64,000 bases of DNA. Origin: Verrucomicrobiaceae bacterium (GTDB taxonomy: Bacteria > Verrucomicrobiota > Verrucomicrobiia > Verrucomicrobiales > Verrucomicrobiaceae). Positions within the stretch are counted from its first letter, which is position 1. The number at the start of each line of letters is the position of its first letter. This document shows, piece after piece, positions 17,805 through 26,650 of the stretch. Under the pieces are notes generated by a model. That model did not search any database, had not been told where the DNA came from, and saw only the letters and a program-made list of their open reading frames with translations. The position numbers were made by a program, and so were the translations under genes. Location of the stretch: the NCBI GenBank assembly GCA_016795465.1, contig JAEUHK010000112.1, forward strand, positions 1-64,000, written 5' to 3'.

Positions 17805-18806
17805 TTACTTGCTGTTCTCGGCGAACTGGGCGTCGAAGATGATCTTCGAGGGCGGGAAGTCGATCTTCTTGCAGAAGGCGGCGGACTCGGTGGCACCGAA
17901 TTCGCGGTCCATGGCACCGTCTTCCCACTCGACGGAGAGCGGGCCGCCGTAGTCGATGTCGTTCAAGGCGCGGATGATGCGCTCGAAGTTGATGTTGCCG
18001 CGGCCGACGGACTTGAAGTCCCAGTAGCGGCTCGGTTTGTGGAAATCGACGTGGCCGCCGAAGACGCCCGCAGTGCCGTCACCGATGCCCCAGGCCACAT
18101 CCTTCATGTGAACGTGGAAGATGCGATCTTTGAACTGGTAGATGAACTTGATGTAATCGACGCCCTGGTAGCCGAAGTGGCTGGGGTCGTAGTTGAAGCC
18201 GAAGGCCGGGTGGTAATCGACGGCCTGCAGGGCACGCTCAGCGCTGGCGATGTCGAAGGCGATCTCGGTGGGATGGACTTCGAGGGCGTAGCGGATGCCG
18301 AGCTTCTGATACTCGTCGAGGATGGGCTTGAAGCGCTTCGCGAAATCGGCGTAGCCCGCTTCGATCTGGCCGGGGAGGTTCGGCGGGAAGGAATAGACGA
18401 GGTGCCAGATGCTGCTGCCGGTGAAGCCGTTCACGACGCTGACGCCGAAACGCTTGGCGGCATGCGCGGTCTTGATGAGCTCCTCGGCGGCACGCTGGCG
18501 GACACCTTCAGGATCGCCATCGCCGTAGATGTGGCCGGGAAGGATCTGCTTGTGGCGCGGGTCGATGTTGTCGCACACGGCCTGGCCGACGAGATGCGTC
18601 GAGATGGCGTGGCATTGCATGCCGGCGGCCTTCAGCTTGGCACGTTTGGCATCGCAGTAGGCTTGGTCGGCCTTATCGACTTCGAAGTGGTCTCCCCAGC
18701 AGGCGAGCTCGAGGCCGTCATAGCCAAAGCTTTTGCCTTTTTGAAGCATGGTATCGAAGGACAGATCGGCCCACTGGCCGGTGAAGAGAGTGACGGGACG
18801 AGGCAT
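17805..18806 (-). CDS. sugar phosphate isomerase/epimerase (xylose isomerase-like TIM barrel)
   Basis: A 333-residue protein from ATG 18806 (MPRPVTLFTGQWADL); a longer start would run back into the heptamer array. AP-endonuclease-2-type TIM barrel features are visible: GYDGLELACWGDHFEVD near the start, ALEVHPTEIAFD with a metal-binding Glu/His, FNYDPSHFGYQGVD and FHVHMKDVAW. The metal site is therefore intact. Such enzymes isomerise or epimerise cytoplasmic sugars or inositols; the exact substrate is unknown. The gene is downstream of the TPR gene on the same strand. Confidence 0.85.
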   Translation of the reverse strand: MPRPVTLFTGQWADLSFDTMLQKGKSFGYDGLELACWGDHFEVDKADQAYCDAKRAKLKAAGMQCHAISTHLVGQAVCDNIDPRHKQILPGHIYGDGDPEGVRQRAAEELIKTAHAAKRFGVSVVNGFTGSSIWHLVYSFPPNLPGQIEAGYADFAKRFKPILDEYQKLGIRYALEVHPTEIAFDIASAERALQAVDYHPAFGFNYDPSHFGYQGVDYIKFIYQFKDRIFHVHMKDVAWGIGDGTAGVFGGHVDFHKPSRYWDFKSVGRGNINFERIIRALNDIDYGGPLSVEWEDGAMDREFGATESAAFCKKIDFPPSKIIFDAQFAENSK

Positions 18807-18816
18807 GGTTGTGTGG

Positions 18817-18851
18817 GTTGTTGGTTTCTTGTTCTTGGTTCTTAGTTTCAG
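18817..18851. repeat. degenerate 7-bp tandem array 2 (contains a stop codon)
   Basis: Five 7-nt units beginning with GTT: GTTGTTG, GTTTCTT, GTTCTTG, GTTCTTA, GTTTCAG. The TGA stop of the minus-strand TPR gene (18848-18850) lies inside the last unit. Confidence 0.65.
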
Positions 18852-21355
18852 GGCTTGGGCTGCCACTTCGGGTAGCGCTGTTTGAGTTGCTGACGGATTT
18901 TTTGGGCCTGGGCGGCATCGCCGAGCTTGTCAAAGGTGAGGGCGGCCTTGTGAAGGGCCTCGGGCGTGACTTGATCGTCCTCGAAGACCTGGCTGGGCAC
19001 GGCATACTTGCCGGCGGCGGCCTGCCATTTGGCCCGTGCGGCATCGATCTGCGTCTGCTTGGCGAGGTCGTCGCCATGAGCGTTGTAGATGTCACCTTCG
19101 AGGATAAGGAGCTCGGCCTGGAGCTTGCCATCTTTGACAAAGGCGAGGGCTTCTTGAGCGGTGGTATCGGCGGCGTCAAAGGTGCCTTTGCCGAGCTGCG
19201 CACGGCCTTTGGTGATGAGGGCACGGGCTTTCGAAGACGGATCGGGGTTCGATTTGAGGTAGTTGTCCGCAGCAGCGACGCTTTGGTCGTAGTTGCCTGC
19301 CGGGAGCTGCGACATGGCGAGGTAGATCCACACGGCGGGCTCGGTGTTTTCAGGCGTCTCCGGCGTGGCGGCGAGCTCGAGGTAACGAGCGGCTTTCTTG
19401 AACTCCTCGGCTCCGTAGAGCTTCAGGCCGAGCCATTTGAGGATGTTGGCAGGCACGACGCCCTCGGGCTTGGCTGCGAGGAAGCCATCGATGGTCTTTG
19501 CGAGCTCGCCGACATTCTGGCGGGCGTATTCGCAGAGCATGAGCATCTGGCTGGCCTTCTCAAAATAGGTCTTGTTGTCGATCTCGAAGGAACGGCGGAG
19601 AGCGGGGATGGCCTTGTCGTAGCTCTTGAGATCAAAGTAACCGCGGCCGATGCCATACTGCGCCTGGGCGGCGGCAGGCGTGCGCGGAAATTTCTTCAAC
19701 AGGGTTTCAAACGCGGCGATGCTGGCCTTCGAGTCCTTGGACTCCATGCCAATGAGACCGAGCTGCAGCCACGCGATCTCGCAGGCATCCGAATCGGGGA
19801 AGTCCTTGGTAACCTGCTCGAAGTCCGCTTTGGCTTTCGGCAGATCGCGGGCATCGCGATTGGCCATGCCGCGGCGAGCGAGGGCCTTGGCGGAAAATTC
19901 ATGACCGGGGAAGTCGGTGAGGAATCGCGTGAAGGTGACGACGGCATCCTGATGGCGGCCGGACTCGGCCTGCGCCCAGCCCATGTTGAAGACGGTGCCG
20001 GGACGGAGCTTTTCGGGGAGCTTTTCGATCTTGAGGTCGGTGTAGCTCATCGAGGCCTGGTTGAAGTCTCCTTTGTTGAAGAAGAAATCAGCACGGATGA
20101 GGCGGGCGAGCGTGAGGAACTCGTGATCGCCCTTCGTGGGCGTGTAGCGGGCGATGAAGCCGTTCGCGAATTCGCCGAGGTCTTTGTCATTGAGGAGGTA
20201 AAAGCAGTAGAGCTTCCAATAACCAGCCTCGAAGGCCTCATCGGTGTCTTTGTGATACTGCTCGACGATGAGGTACACTTCGACGGCGCGGGCGTAGCTC
20301 TTGCGGAGGCGATACGCGTGACCGACGAGCAGGAGCATCTTCGGCCGCACATTGCCGGGGGGCAGCGTGTCGGAGTGGCGGTTGTAGTAATCGATGACGC
20401 CGTCGTAGTCTCCTTTGGCACTCATGGCCTGGATGACGCCGACAAGGGCGATGCCACGGCTGGCCTCGGGCGTTTCCTGGAGCGAGGCGGCCTTTTGGAA
20501 CATGGCGATGGCCTCGTCGTATTTCTTTTCCTCCTGATAGAGCACCGCGAGGCGCAGCGAGGCATCGGCGATGATGGCATTGTCGCGACTGGTGGCGATG
20601 AGCTGCTCGAAGGCTTTGATCGACTCCGCTTTTTTGTCCTGCTGGAGCTGCAGCGTGCCCAGCGTGAGCAAGGCGGTCTCGCGATATTGGTTGTTCTCCT
20701 GGACGGCGATGAGGGCGTTGAGGGCCTCTGCCTGCAATTTGGTATCGCCAAGCAGTTCGTGGCAGCGGCTCTTGTTATACAGAGCGGCCAGTTTGACATC
20801 CGGCGTCTTGGTTTTCTCGACGCAGAAGGTGAAAAAGCGGGCGGCGGCCAGCAGGCTGGGGCGGGCACCGTTTTTATCGCCATCGGCAACGGCACCCTGC
20901 CCCTGATTGAAGGCGACGGCGCCGAGGCGATAGGCGGCAGAGGGAGCGCCTTCGCTGTTCGGATAGCGGTTCACGACCTCTTCCCAGTAGGATGTGGCCT
21001 GCTTGAGCTGCCGCTGCTCGCGGTAGCACTCCCCGACTCGGAAGAGCGCATCGGCCACGCGTTTGCCCGAAGGATACGTTTGCAGGTACTTCGCGAAGTT
21101 TTGCGCCGCGATGGCCCATTCCTGCCGTTCGTAGGCCAGCATGGCGAAGTCGAACATGTCGTCCTCGGGGCTGCGAGCCTTCGGCGGAGAAGCAGGAGGC
21201 GTGGCGGGCGGCGGACGCACCGGGATGGCACGGGGCACCGGAGCGTCATCCTCAACGGGAAGGGCCTTCGGGGCCTCTTGGGCCAAAAGAGCACCACCGA
21301 GCGTGAGTGAGGCAAAGACGAATCCGCGGAAAAACATGGAAGGGGTCGTGTGCAT
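18848..21355 (-). CDS. large periplasmic TPR protein
   Basis: About 835 residues, with a signal peptide (hydrophobic stretch after MFFRG, cleavage near LLAQ) and a Pro-rich linker, then tetratricopeptide repeats through to the C-terminus (for example FAMLAYERQEWAIAAQNFAK and DALFRVGECYREQRQLKQA). Starts at 21355 and 21337 are both possible. Downstream of exbB and exbD-like genes on the same strand, it probably acts with that proton-driven complex, perhaps as a periplasmic scaffold in the manner of TolA/YbgF-type partners; this is inference from context. The stop codon is inside a heptamer array. Confidence 0.85.
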   Translation of the reverse strand: MHTTPSMFFRGFVFASLTLGGALLAQEAPKALPVEDDAPVPRAIPVRPPPATPPASPPKARSPEDDMFDFAMLAYERQEWAIAAQNFAKYLQTYPSGKRVADALFRVGECYREQRQLKQATSYWEEVVNRYPNSEGAPSAAYRLGAVAFNQGQGAVADGDKNGARPSLLAAARFFTFCVEKTKTPDVKLAALYNKSRCHELLGDTKLQAEALNALIAVQENNQYRETALLTLGTLQLQQDKKAESIKAFEQLIATSRDNAIIADASLRLAVLYQEEKKYDEAIAMFQKAASLQETPEASRGIALVGVIQAMSAKGDYDGVIDYYNRHSDTLPPGNVRPKMLLLVGHAYRLRKSYARAVEVYLIVEQYHKDTDEAFEAGYWKLYCFYLLNDKDLGEFANGFIARYTPTKGDHEFLTLARLIRADFFFNKGDFNQASMSYTDLKIEKLPEKLRPGTVFNMGWAQAESGRHQDAVVTFTRFLTDFPGHEFSAKALARRGMANRDARDLPKAKADFEQVTKDFPDSDACEIAWLQLGLIGMESKDSKASIAAFETLLKKFPRTPAAAQAQYGIGRGYFDLKSYDKAIPALRRSFEIDNKTYFEKASQMLMLCEYARQNVGELAKTIDGFLAAKPEGVVPANILKWLGLKLYGAEEFKKAARYLELAATPETPENTEPAVWIYLAMSQLPAGNYDQSVAAADNYLKSNPDPSSKARALITKGRAQLGKGTFDAADTTAQEALAFVKDGKLQAELLILEGDIYNAHGDDLAKQTQIDAARAKWQAAAGKYAVPSQVFEDDQVTPEALHKAALTFDKLGDAAQAQKIRQQLKQRYPKWQPKP

Positions 21356-21368
21356 GCGGACGGCGCGG

Positions 21369-21821
21369 CTATTTCGGCGGTGCGGGAGCGGCGGCCTCGC
21401 CCTCGGGCTTTTTGACGGCGAAGGCGATGTTGTAGATGCCGGCCTTCTGGCAGGCATCCATGACGCGGATGCCGTATTCCCAGTCAGTGGCCTTGTCTCC
21501 GCGGATGATGACGGCCTGCTCATTCGTGCCGGCCATGACGATGATGTTTTTCAACTTCGCAAGCAACTCGTCGGTCGTGTAGGTCTGGCCGTTCACGACG
21601 ACCTCGCCATCCTTTTTGATGTTGATGATGATCTCACCGACGGTGCGCGACTCGTTTTCCTTGCCGGAATCGGCGGCGGGCACGCTCACGTCCATCACCT
21701 GCTCCTCCTTGGCATACTGGAAGGTGACGGCGAAGAAGATGACGAGCAGGAACAGCACATCGACGAGCGGCGCGAGCTGCATCGGCGTGGGTTCGATCGA
21801 GTGCTGTTTGCGGAAGTTCAT
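21369..21821 (-). CDS. exbD: ExbD/TolR family biopolymer transport protein
   Basis: A 150-residue protein from ATG 21821. A short cytoplasmic N-terminus (MNFRKQHSIEPTPMQ) precedes the single membrane helix LAPLVDVLFLLVIFFAV, with the conserved proton-carrying Asp in LVDVLF. The periplasmic part holds the ExbD/TolR fold (TVGEIIINIKKDGEVVVNG, AVIIRGDKATDWEYGIRVM). It works with the ExbB-type channel upstream (19 nt gap) and probably the TPR protein downstream. The symbol names the family only. Confidence 0.9.
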   Translation of the reverse strand: MNFRKQHSIEPTPMQLAPLVDVLFLLVIFFAVTFQYAKEEQVMDVSVPAADSGKENESRTVGEIIINIKKDGEVVVNGQTYTTDELLAKLKNIIVMAGTNEQAVIIRGDKATDWEYGIRVMDACQKAGIYNIAFAVKKPEGEAAAPAPPK

Positions 21822-21840
21822 GACGCGAAAGGCGGAAGGA

Positions 21841-22653
21841 TCACACCGAGGCGGCGGCGCGAGCGGCACGTTTGTATTGCACCGCGAGCAGCGCCATCAG
21901 ATGTGTGGTGGCGGCTTCCATCTCCGAGATGAGGCGGTTCACCTTACCGCGGAAGATGGCATAAAACATCAGCGCCGGGATGCCGATAACGAGACCAGAG
22001 GCCGTGCAGAGCAGCGCCTCCGACACGCCTTGGGCGAGACCGAGCTGGTTCGAGCCGCCAGCGCCTTTGCCGGAGATCTCGTGGAAGGTGGTGATCATCC
22101 CGAGCGTGGTGCCGAGCAGCCCCAGCATCGGAGCGACGGCGCCGACGTCTCCCAGGTAGGCGATGCGGGCCAGCAGCAGGCTCGACTGGCGGTTGCCCTC
22201 GGCCTCGGTGACCTCTTTGACCTCTTCAAAAGACGCGGTGGGATTCCGCGTGGCGAAATCGAGGGTCTTTGCGGTGACGCGGGCGATGCATTCGTTGCGG
22301 CGGTTGCACACAGCGAGCAGGCCGAGGTAGTCCTGTTTGCGAATCAGAGCATCCGCAGAGTTCATGAAGGCATCGCTCACCACCGTGCCCTGACGGATCG
22401 TGAGGGTGAAAAGCACGATCATGAAGAACGCGATCATCGAGAGGCCGATCAGCGGGTAAGCCATGATGCCCGTGCGCTTGATGAAGCCGCTGAAGGTCAG
22501 CGTGTCACCGAAGGGATTGTCCGCGTTGGGGTCGGCCGAGGCAGCGGCGGCGGCAGGTGCAGGAGCGGTACCTTGCGCGTAGGCGGGCCCGGCGGCCATC
22601 CACGAGAACACAAACGCCAGCACGGCCAGGGCGAGGAGGATTTTTCGGTGCAT
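21841..22653 (-). CDS. exbB: MotA/TolQ/ExbB family proton channel
   Basis: A 270-residue protein. An apparent signal peptide (MHRKILLALAVLAFVFS to YAQG) and an Ala/Pro-rich segment precede three membrane helices at about 62-85, 165-190 (YLGDVGAVAPMLGLLGTTLGMI) and 205-230 (GVSEALLCTASGLVIGIPALM). The helix 2 and 3 signatures are those of ExbB/TolQ. It would use the proton gradient to drive work across the periplasm together with ExbD. It heads a minus-strand operon with exbD and the TPR gene. Confidence 0.92.
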   Translation of the reverse strand: MHRKILLALAVLAFVFSWMAAGPAYAQGTAPAPAAAAASADPNADNPFGDTLTFSGFIKRTGIMAYPLIGLSMIAFFMIVLFTLTIRQGTVVSDAFMNSADALIRKQDYLGLLAVCNRRNECIARVTAKTLDFATRNPTASFEEVKEVTEAEGNRQSSLLLARIAYLGDVGAVAPMLGLLGTTLGMITTFHEISGKGAGGSNQLGLAQGVSEALLCTASGLVIGIPALMFYAIFRGKVNRLISEMEAATTHLMALLAVQYKRAARAAASV

Positions 22654-22790
22654 GAGGCGGCGACAGTAAACGCCCGCGGCCTCCTTGCAAGCGGGGGAGT
22701 CTCATGGATGAGAGGGAAAATTCTGATTTGGCAGCCGCGATGCTCTCGCGTGCCAGATGCGTCCCTTTTTTCGCGTATTCCCCTGCCCCC

Positions 22791-24236
22791 ATGCATCCCG
22801 GAATCTGCTCCCGCCGCCACTTTTTGCACGCCAACGGCTACGGCCTCGGCACGCTCGCGCTCGCCTCGCTGCTAGAGCGGGACGGCCTCCTCGCCGCGCC
22901 GGTGAAGCCGGAAAGCTTTGGCGAGCTGCGCTACGACCTCACGCCGAAAAAGCCGCACTTTGAGCCGCGGGCGAAGGCCATGATCTCCCTCTTCATGATG
23001 GGCGGGCCATCCCAGATGGACCTTTTCGACCCGAAACCGATGCTCACGAAGTATCACGGGCAGAAATTCCCCGGCGAGGTGAAATATGACAACCTCGCCC
23101 AGGCCTCCTCGAAGTGCTTTGGCTCGCCGTGGAAGTTCCAAAAGCACGGCCAGTGCGGCATGGAGCTCAGCGAGTTGCTGCCAAACCTCGCGAAGGTGGT
23201 CGATGAGATCACGCTGGTCCGCTCGATGACCTCCGGCGTGAGCAATCATGCGCAGGGACTCTACGCGATGAATGCCGGGCGCATCACCGCCGGGCGGCCC
23301 GCCCTCGGCTCCTGGCTCACCTACGGCCTCGGCAGCGAGACCGATGAACTGCCCGCCTACATGGTGCTCTCTCATCCGAACGGCCTGCCCACCTTCAGCG
23401 GCGAGCATTACACGAACGGCTGGCTCCCCGCCCTATTCCAAGGCACGCTCGTGCGCCCCACCGAGCCACGAATCCTCAACCTCGATCCCCCGCCCTCCCT
23501 CGCTGGCGGTCCACAGGCACGGCAGCTCGCTCTTTTGAAGGCTTTTAATGAAGATCACCTCCAGATTCATCCCGGCGAGCTCGACCTCCAGGCCCGCATC
23601 TCCAGCTACGAGCTCGCTGCGAAGATGCAAACCGCCGCCAAGGAGGCTCTCGACATCTCGAAGGAGCCCGAGCACGTCAAAAAGCTCTACGGCGTCGATA
23701 ATCCGATCACGAAGGACTACGCCACACGCTGCATCATCGCCCGCCGGCTGATCGAGCGAGGCGTGCGCCATGTGCAGGTGCTCAACGCGGGTCAAAGCTG
23801 GGACCAGCATGGCTCTCTCCTCACCGCCCTGCCCAAGAACTGCGAGGCCACGGATCAGCCCAGCGCCGCGCTTTTGATCGATCTTAAGCAACGCGGCCTG
23901 CTCGACACCACCGTCGTGCATTGGGGCGGTGAAATGGGCCGCCTTCCCGTGCTGCAAAACGATGCCGGACCGGACAAATGGGGCCGTGACCACAATACCT
24001 ACGGCTTCAGCATGTGGCTCGCGGGCGGTGGTTTCAAAAAAGGCTACGTCCACGGCGAGACGGACGATTTCGGCCACAAGGCCGTCATCGACGAGGTGAA
24101 GCATTTCGACTACCACGCCACGTTGCTGAAGCTCTTCGGCCTCGATCACACGAAGCTCACCTACAAGCGCAACGGCCTCGCCGCGAGCCTCACGGATAAT
24201 CAAGGCGCGAAGATCGTGGACCAGCTGCTCGCGTGA
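22791..24236 (+). CDS. DUF1501 domain protein with Tat-like leader
   Basis: A 481-residue protein. The start (CSRRHFLHANGYGLGTLALASLL) is a twin-arginine-type leader. Family signatures follow: AKAMISLFMMGGPSQMDLFDPKP, LVRSMTSGVSNHAQGLY, LPAYMVLSHPNGLP, and near the end VVHWGGEMGRLPV and HNTYGFSMWLAGGG. DUF1501 proteins have an alkaline-phosphatase/sulfatase-like fold, are exported, and are often encoded with planctomycete cytochrome proteins; here no such partner is adjacent. Function is unknown. Its TGA abuts the convergent stop at 24237 (TGATCA). Confidence 0.9.
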   Translation: MHPGICSRRHFLHANGYGLGTLALASLLERDGLLAAPVKPESFGELRYDLTPKKPHFEPRAKAMISLFMMGGPSQMDLFDPKPMLTKYHGQKFPGEVKYDNLAQASSKCFGSPWKFQKHGQCGMELSELLPNLAKVVDEITLVRSMTSGVSNHAQGLYAMNAGRITAGRPALGSWLTYGLGSETDELPAYMVLSHPNGLPTFSGEHYTNGWLPALFQGTLVRPTEPRILNLDPPPSLAGGPQARQLALLKAFNEDHLQIHPGELDLQARISSYELAAKMQTAAKEALDISKEPEHVKKLYGVDNPITKDYATRCIIARRLIERGVRHVQVLNAGQSWDQHGSLLTALPKNCEATDQPSAALLIDLKQRGLLDTTVVHWGGEMGRLPVLQNDAGPDKWGRDHNTYGFSMWLAGGGFKKGYVHGETDDFGHKAVIDEVKHFDYHATLLKLFGLDHTKLTYKRNGLAASLTDNQGAKIVDQLLA

Positions 24237-25193
24237 TCACTCCGCGAGGAGCTTCTGCACCTTCTCCTCAAGACCGCCGCGGGCATTCGTGCTCACGACC
24301 ATGCCCTTCTTGTTCACCAGCCACATCGCGGGGATGGAGTTGATGCCGTATTTCGAGGAGATCTCGTTCCTCCAGCTCTTGCCGTCGAAATACTGCGGCC
24401 ATTCCATGCCGCGCTCTTTCACAAACGACTCCAGTTTGGCCTTGTCGGAGTCGAGCGAGATGCCGACGATCTCAAATCCCTTCGGGTGCAGCTCCTTGTA
24501 GGCCTTCAGCACGTTTGGGAGCTCTGCCACGCAGGGGCCGCACCAAGTGGCCCAGAAGTCGATGAGTACGACCTTGCCCTGCATTTTCGACAAATCGACC
24601 TCACGACCGTCCACGGCCGTGAACTTCATGTCGAGCGGCTTGGTCTTCAGATCCGCGGTGGCTTTGATGCCCTTGATCTTGCTCTCCACCATGCTGTTCC
24701 GCTTCTCGGCCGGGAAGTCCTTGAGGTGCTTCTCCGCCTTCGCCATCCACGCCGCGGTGTCTCCGCTCTCCTCGGCGGCTTCGAGCGACTGCATCACCGT
24801 GATAAAGCTGGCCTCGGATTTCGTCTCGGGCTTTGCATCCGCGGCCTGGATGATCTCTTCGAGGGTGACGGCCGGCTTGGCGGACACATTCACGCCGGCC
24901 ATCTCGCGGGCGCGGCCCACCATCGACTCAAACAACGCGGCGTCATAGCGGCCGGGGTTTGTCGGTGCGGCCTTCATCGCAGCCGCCACCGCGTCATCGA
25001 AGGCCTTCAGGCTTGTTTTGAGAAACTCGATAGCTTCCTCACGCGAAGCAGGACGCTTTTTCGGGCTCTTGATGGCCTCAATGGCCTCCGAGACCTTTTG
25101 CCACTCCGCATCGCCATCGGCGGCACGAACGGACGACGAAACGGTCACCAGCAAAGCGGCGACCCCGATGGAAAGAAGGCGATGGGCTTTCAT
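24237..25193 (-). CDS. TlpA/ResA-like thiol-disulfide protein
   Basis: A 318-residue protein with a signal peptide (about 1-24, cleavage near RAADG). The N-terminal about 170 residues are helical and not typical of ResA. The C-terminal thioredoxin fold carries the redox motif WCGPC within VLIDFWATWCGPCVAELP at about 206-223, the cis-Pro segment SIPAMWLV, and ends VQKLLAE. It is likely a periplasmic reductase or cytochrome-maturation-type protein. Extended N-terminal helical domains are common in verrucomicrobial members. Confidence 0.9.
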   Translation of the reverse strand: MKAHRLLSIGVAALLVTVSSSVRAADGDAEWQKVSEAIEAIKSPKKRPASREEAIEFLKTSLKAFDDAVAAAMKAAPTNPGRYDAALFESMVGRAREMAGVNVSAKPAVTLEEIIQAADAKPETKSEASFITVMQSLEAAEESGDTAAWMAKAEKHLKDFPAEKRNSMVESKIKGIKATADLKTKPLDMKFTAVDGREVDLSKMQGKVVLIDFWATWCGPCVAELPNVLKAYKELHPKGFEIVGISLDSDKAKLESFVKERGMEWPQYFDGKSWRNEISSKYGINSIPAMWLVNKKGMVVSTNARGGLEEKVQKLLAE

Positions 25194-25259
25194 GGCACGA
25201 GGCTACATGACCGTGCCGCCGGCTGGCAACGACTAAAGCAATGATTTAGCGGCCGCAGA

Positions 25260-26537
25260 TCACTTCACGATCTCGCCGACGAGCAAAATGGCCCCCGGAT
25301 AGAAGGCGGTGCCTTCTAAGCGCTTCGGATCGTCCATCTTGTTGCCGTTCTTCGCGAGGATTTTGGCCTTGTCCGGCACCTCCGGGCTGATTTCGATCTT
25401 CACGGTGTGAACGGTGTCCGGCAGCTCGCTGCCGAGACTGAGTGTGGCGAGGCGGTGGTAGGTGCAGTAGGCATCGATGCGCGGCACGAGCTTCGCCGGC
25501 TGGTCATCCACCGTGACGCTCACCTGGCCGCAATCGGGCCCGATGATGTCGTAAATCGAGGCGCGGGTGCCTTTGAATTTGAAAGTGAGCACGTCGCCGG
25601 GCTTCGTGGCCTTGTGAAGGACGCTCATGCGATTGCTCCAGCGTTTGGCAAAGTCCGCCGGAGCCGGTTGGAAGCCGCTGGAGAGCGTGGCGGCCGTAAT
25701 CGGCAGCAGCTTGGCCTGCTCGTAATTCGTCGCGATGAAGGGTGCGCCGAGCGTGTGCGGGCCTTTGGCCTTCGACGCGGCTTGAATGGGCTCCAGCGAC
25801 CTTACGATGGCCGCGAGATAGAGCTCGTGACCTGTTTCAACATGCGGATGAACGCTGTCCGGTGCGAAGACAAACTTGCCCTCGAACTGCTTCTTCTCCT
25901 CGTCGGTCTTCGGCAGCTTGGCCTTCCACACGAGTTTGCCTTCCTTCGCCAGTTTCGCCACCTCCATGCCCATGTGGATCGTGGGGATGCCGTAGTGATC
26001 GGCGATCTTTTCCATGGCGCTGGCACTGCGTTGGAATTTGCCGTCGAGCATCGCGGGCACGAGCGCCTCGGTGACCGTGTAAACAAAGCAGATGTCGCAC
26101 TCCGGCAGCGCCTTCCACGTCTGGCGGACGATGCCTTCCATGCAGCGGTGGATCTGCTCCGGGGCCGCGCCGCCGTCATTCACGGCGAACTCAACAAACA
26201 GCAGGTCGGGCTGGTGATCGAGCACATCCTGCTTCAGGCGGAAGACGCCGAGGTCCGAGCCGGTGCCGCCGATGGCCGCGTTGATCTCGCTGAACTTCGC
26301 CTGCGGCCAGGTCTTCTGAAAATGGGCGAGCGTCTTCGGCCTCCAGCCATTCTGCGCCGTGATGGAGCCGCCGAGGTAGCCGATCTTCACCGCCGCACCC
26401 GGCGTGTTTGCTTTGGCGAGGAAATTCGGCAGCCCGGCCCGCGGGTGGCACTCTTGGGCAGGGACAAGCGGGTAGTCGTCGGCGGCAAAGACCGTCTGGA
26501 TGGCAAAGAGGGCGATGAGAGCGAAAAGGAGCTTCAT
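25260..26537 (-). CDS. secreted SGNH/GDSL hydrolase
   Basis: A 425-residue protein from ATG 26537, preceded by GAGG; signal peptide MKLLFALIALFAIQTVFA. SGNH blocks are visible: block I GYLGGSITAQNGW, a block II-like INAAIGGTGSDLG, block III FVEFAVNDGG and the final Asp/His block DSVHPHVETG. A C-terminal beta domain of about 150 residues follows (KPGDVLTFKFKGTRASIYDIIG). Such proteins are periplasmic carbohydrate esterases, for example acetyl-xylan or pectin deacetylases. The divergent MFS transporter suggests uptake of the released sugar; this is inference. Confidence 0.85.
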   Translation of the reverse strand: MKLLFALIALFAIQTVFAADDYPLVPAQECHPRAGLPNFLAKANTPGAAVKIGYLGGSITAQNGWRPKTLAHFQKTWPQAKFSEINAAIGGTGSDLGVFRLKQDVLDHQPDLLFVEFAVNDGGAAPEQIHRCMEGIVRQTWKALPECDICFVYTVTEALVPAMLDGKFQRSASAMEKIADHYGIPTIHMGMEVAKLAKEGKLVWKAKLPKTDEEKKQFEGKFVFAPDSVHPHVETGHELYLAAIVRSLEPIQAASKAKGPHTLGAPFIATNYEQAKLLPITAATLSSGFQPAPADFAKRWSNRMSVLHKATKPGDVLTFKFKGTRASIYDIIGPDCGQVSVTVDDQPAKLVPRIDAYCTYHRLATLSLGSELPDTVHTVKIEISPEVPDKAKILAKNGNKMDDPKRLEGTAFYPGAILLVGEIVK

Positions 26538-26650
26538 GTGCCCTCTTTGGCCGAATCGCCGCAAAGGATCAAGCATCGTCATTGCGCCGACAAAGGGCCG
26601 CACGGCTTCGATCTTGCTCAAAGGGGCGCGTTAGGCTTCGATGACCGCTC

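Noticed and set aside
18809..21310. Plus-strand open frame of over 800 codons opposite the TPR gene
   Set aside because: It mirrors the TPR coding sequence, has the Val/Gly/Asp-rich composition of an antisense frame in high-GC DNA, and the TPR reading has clear repeats and a signal peptide.
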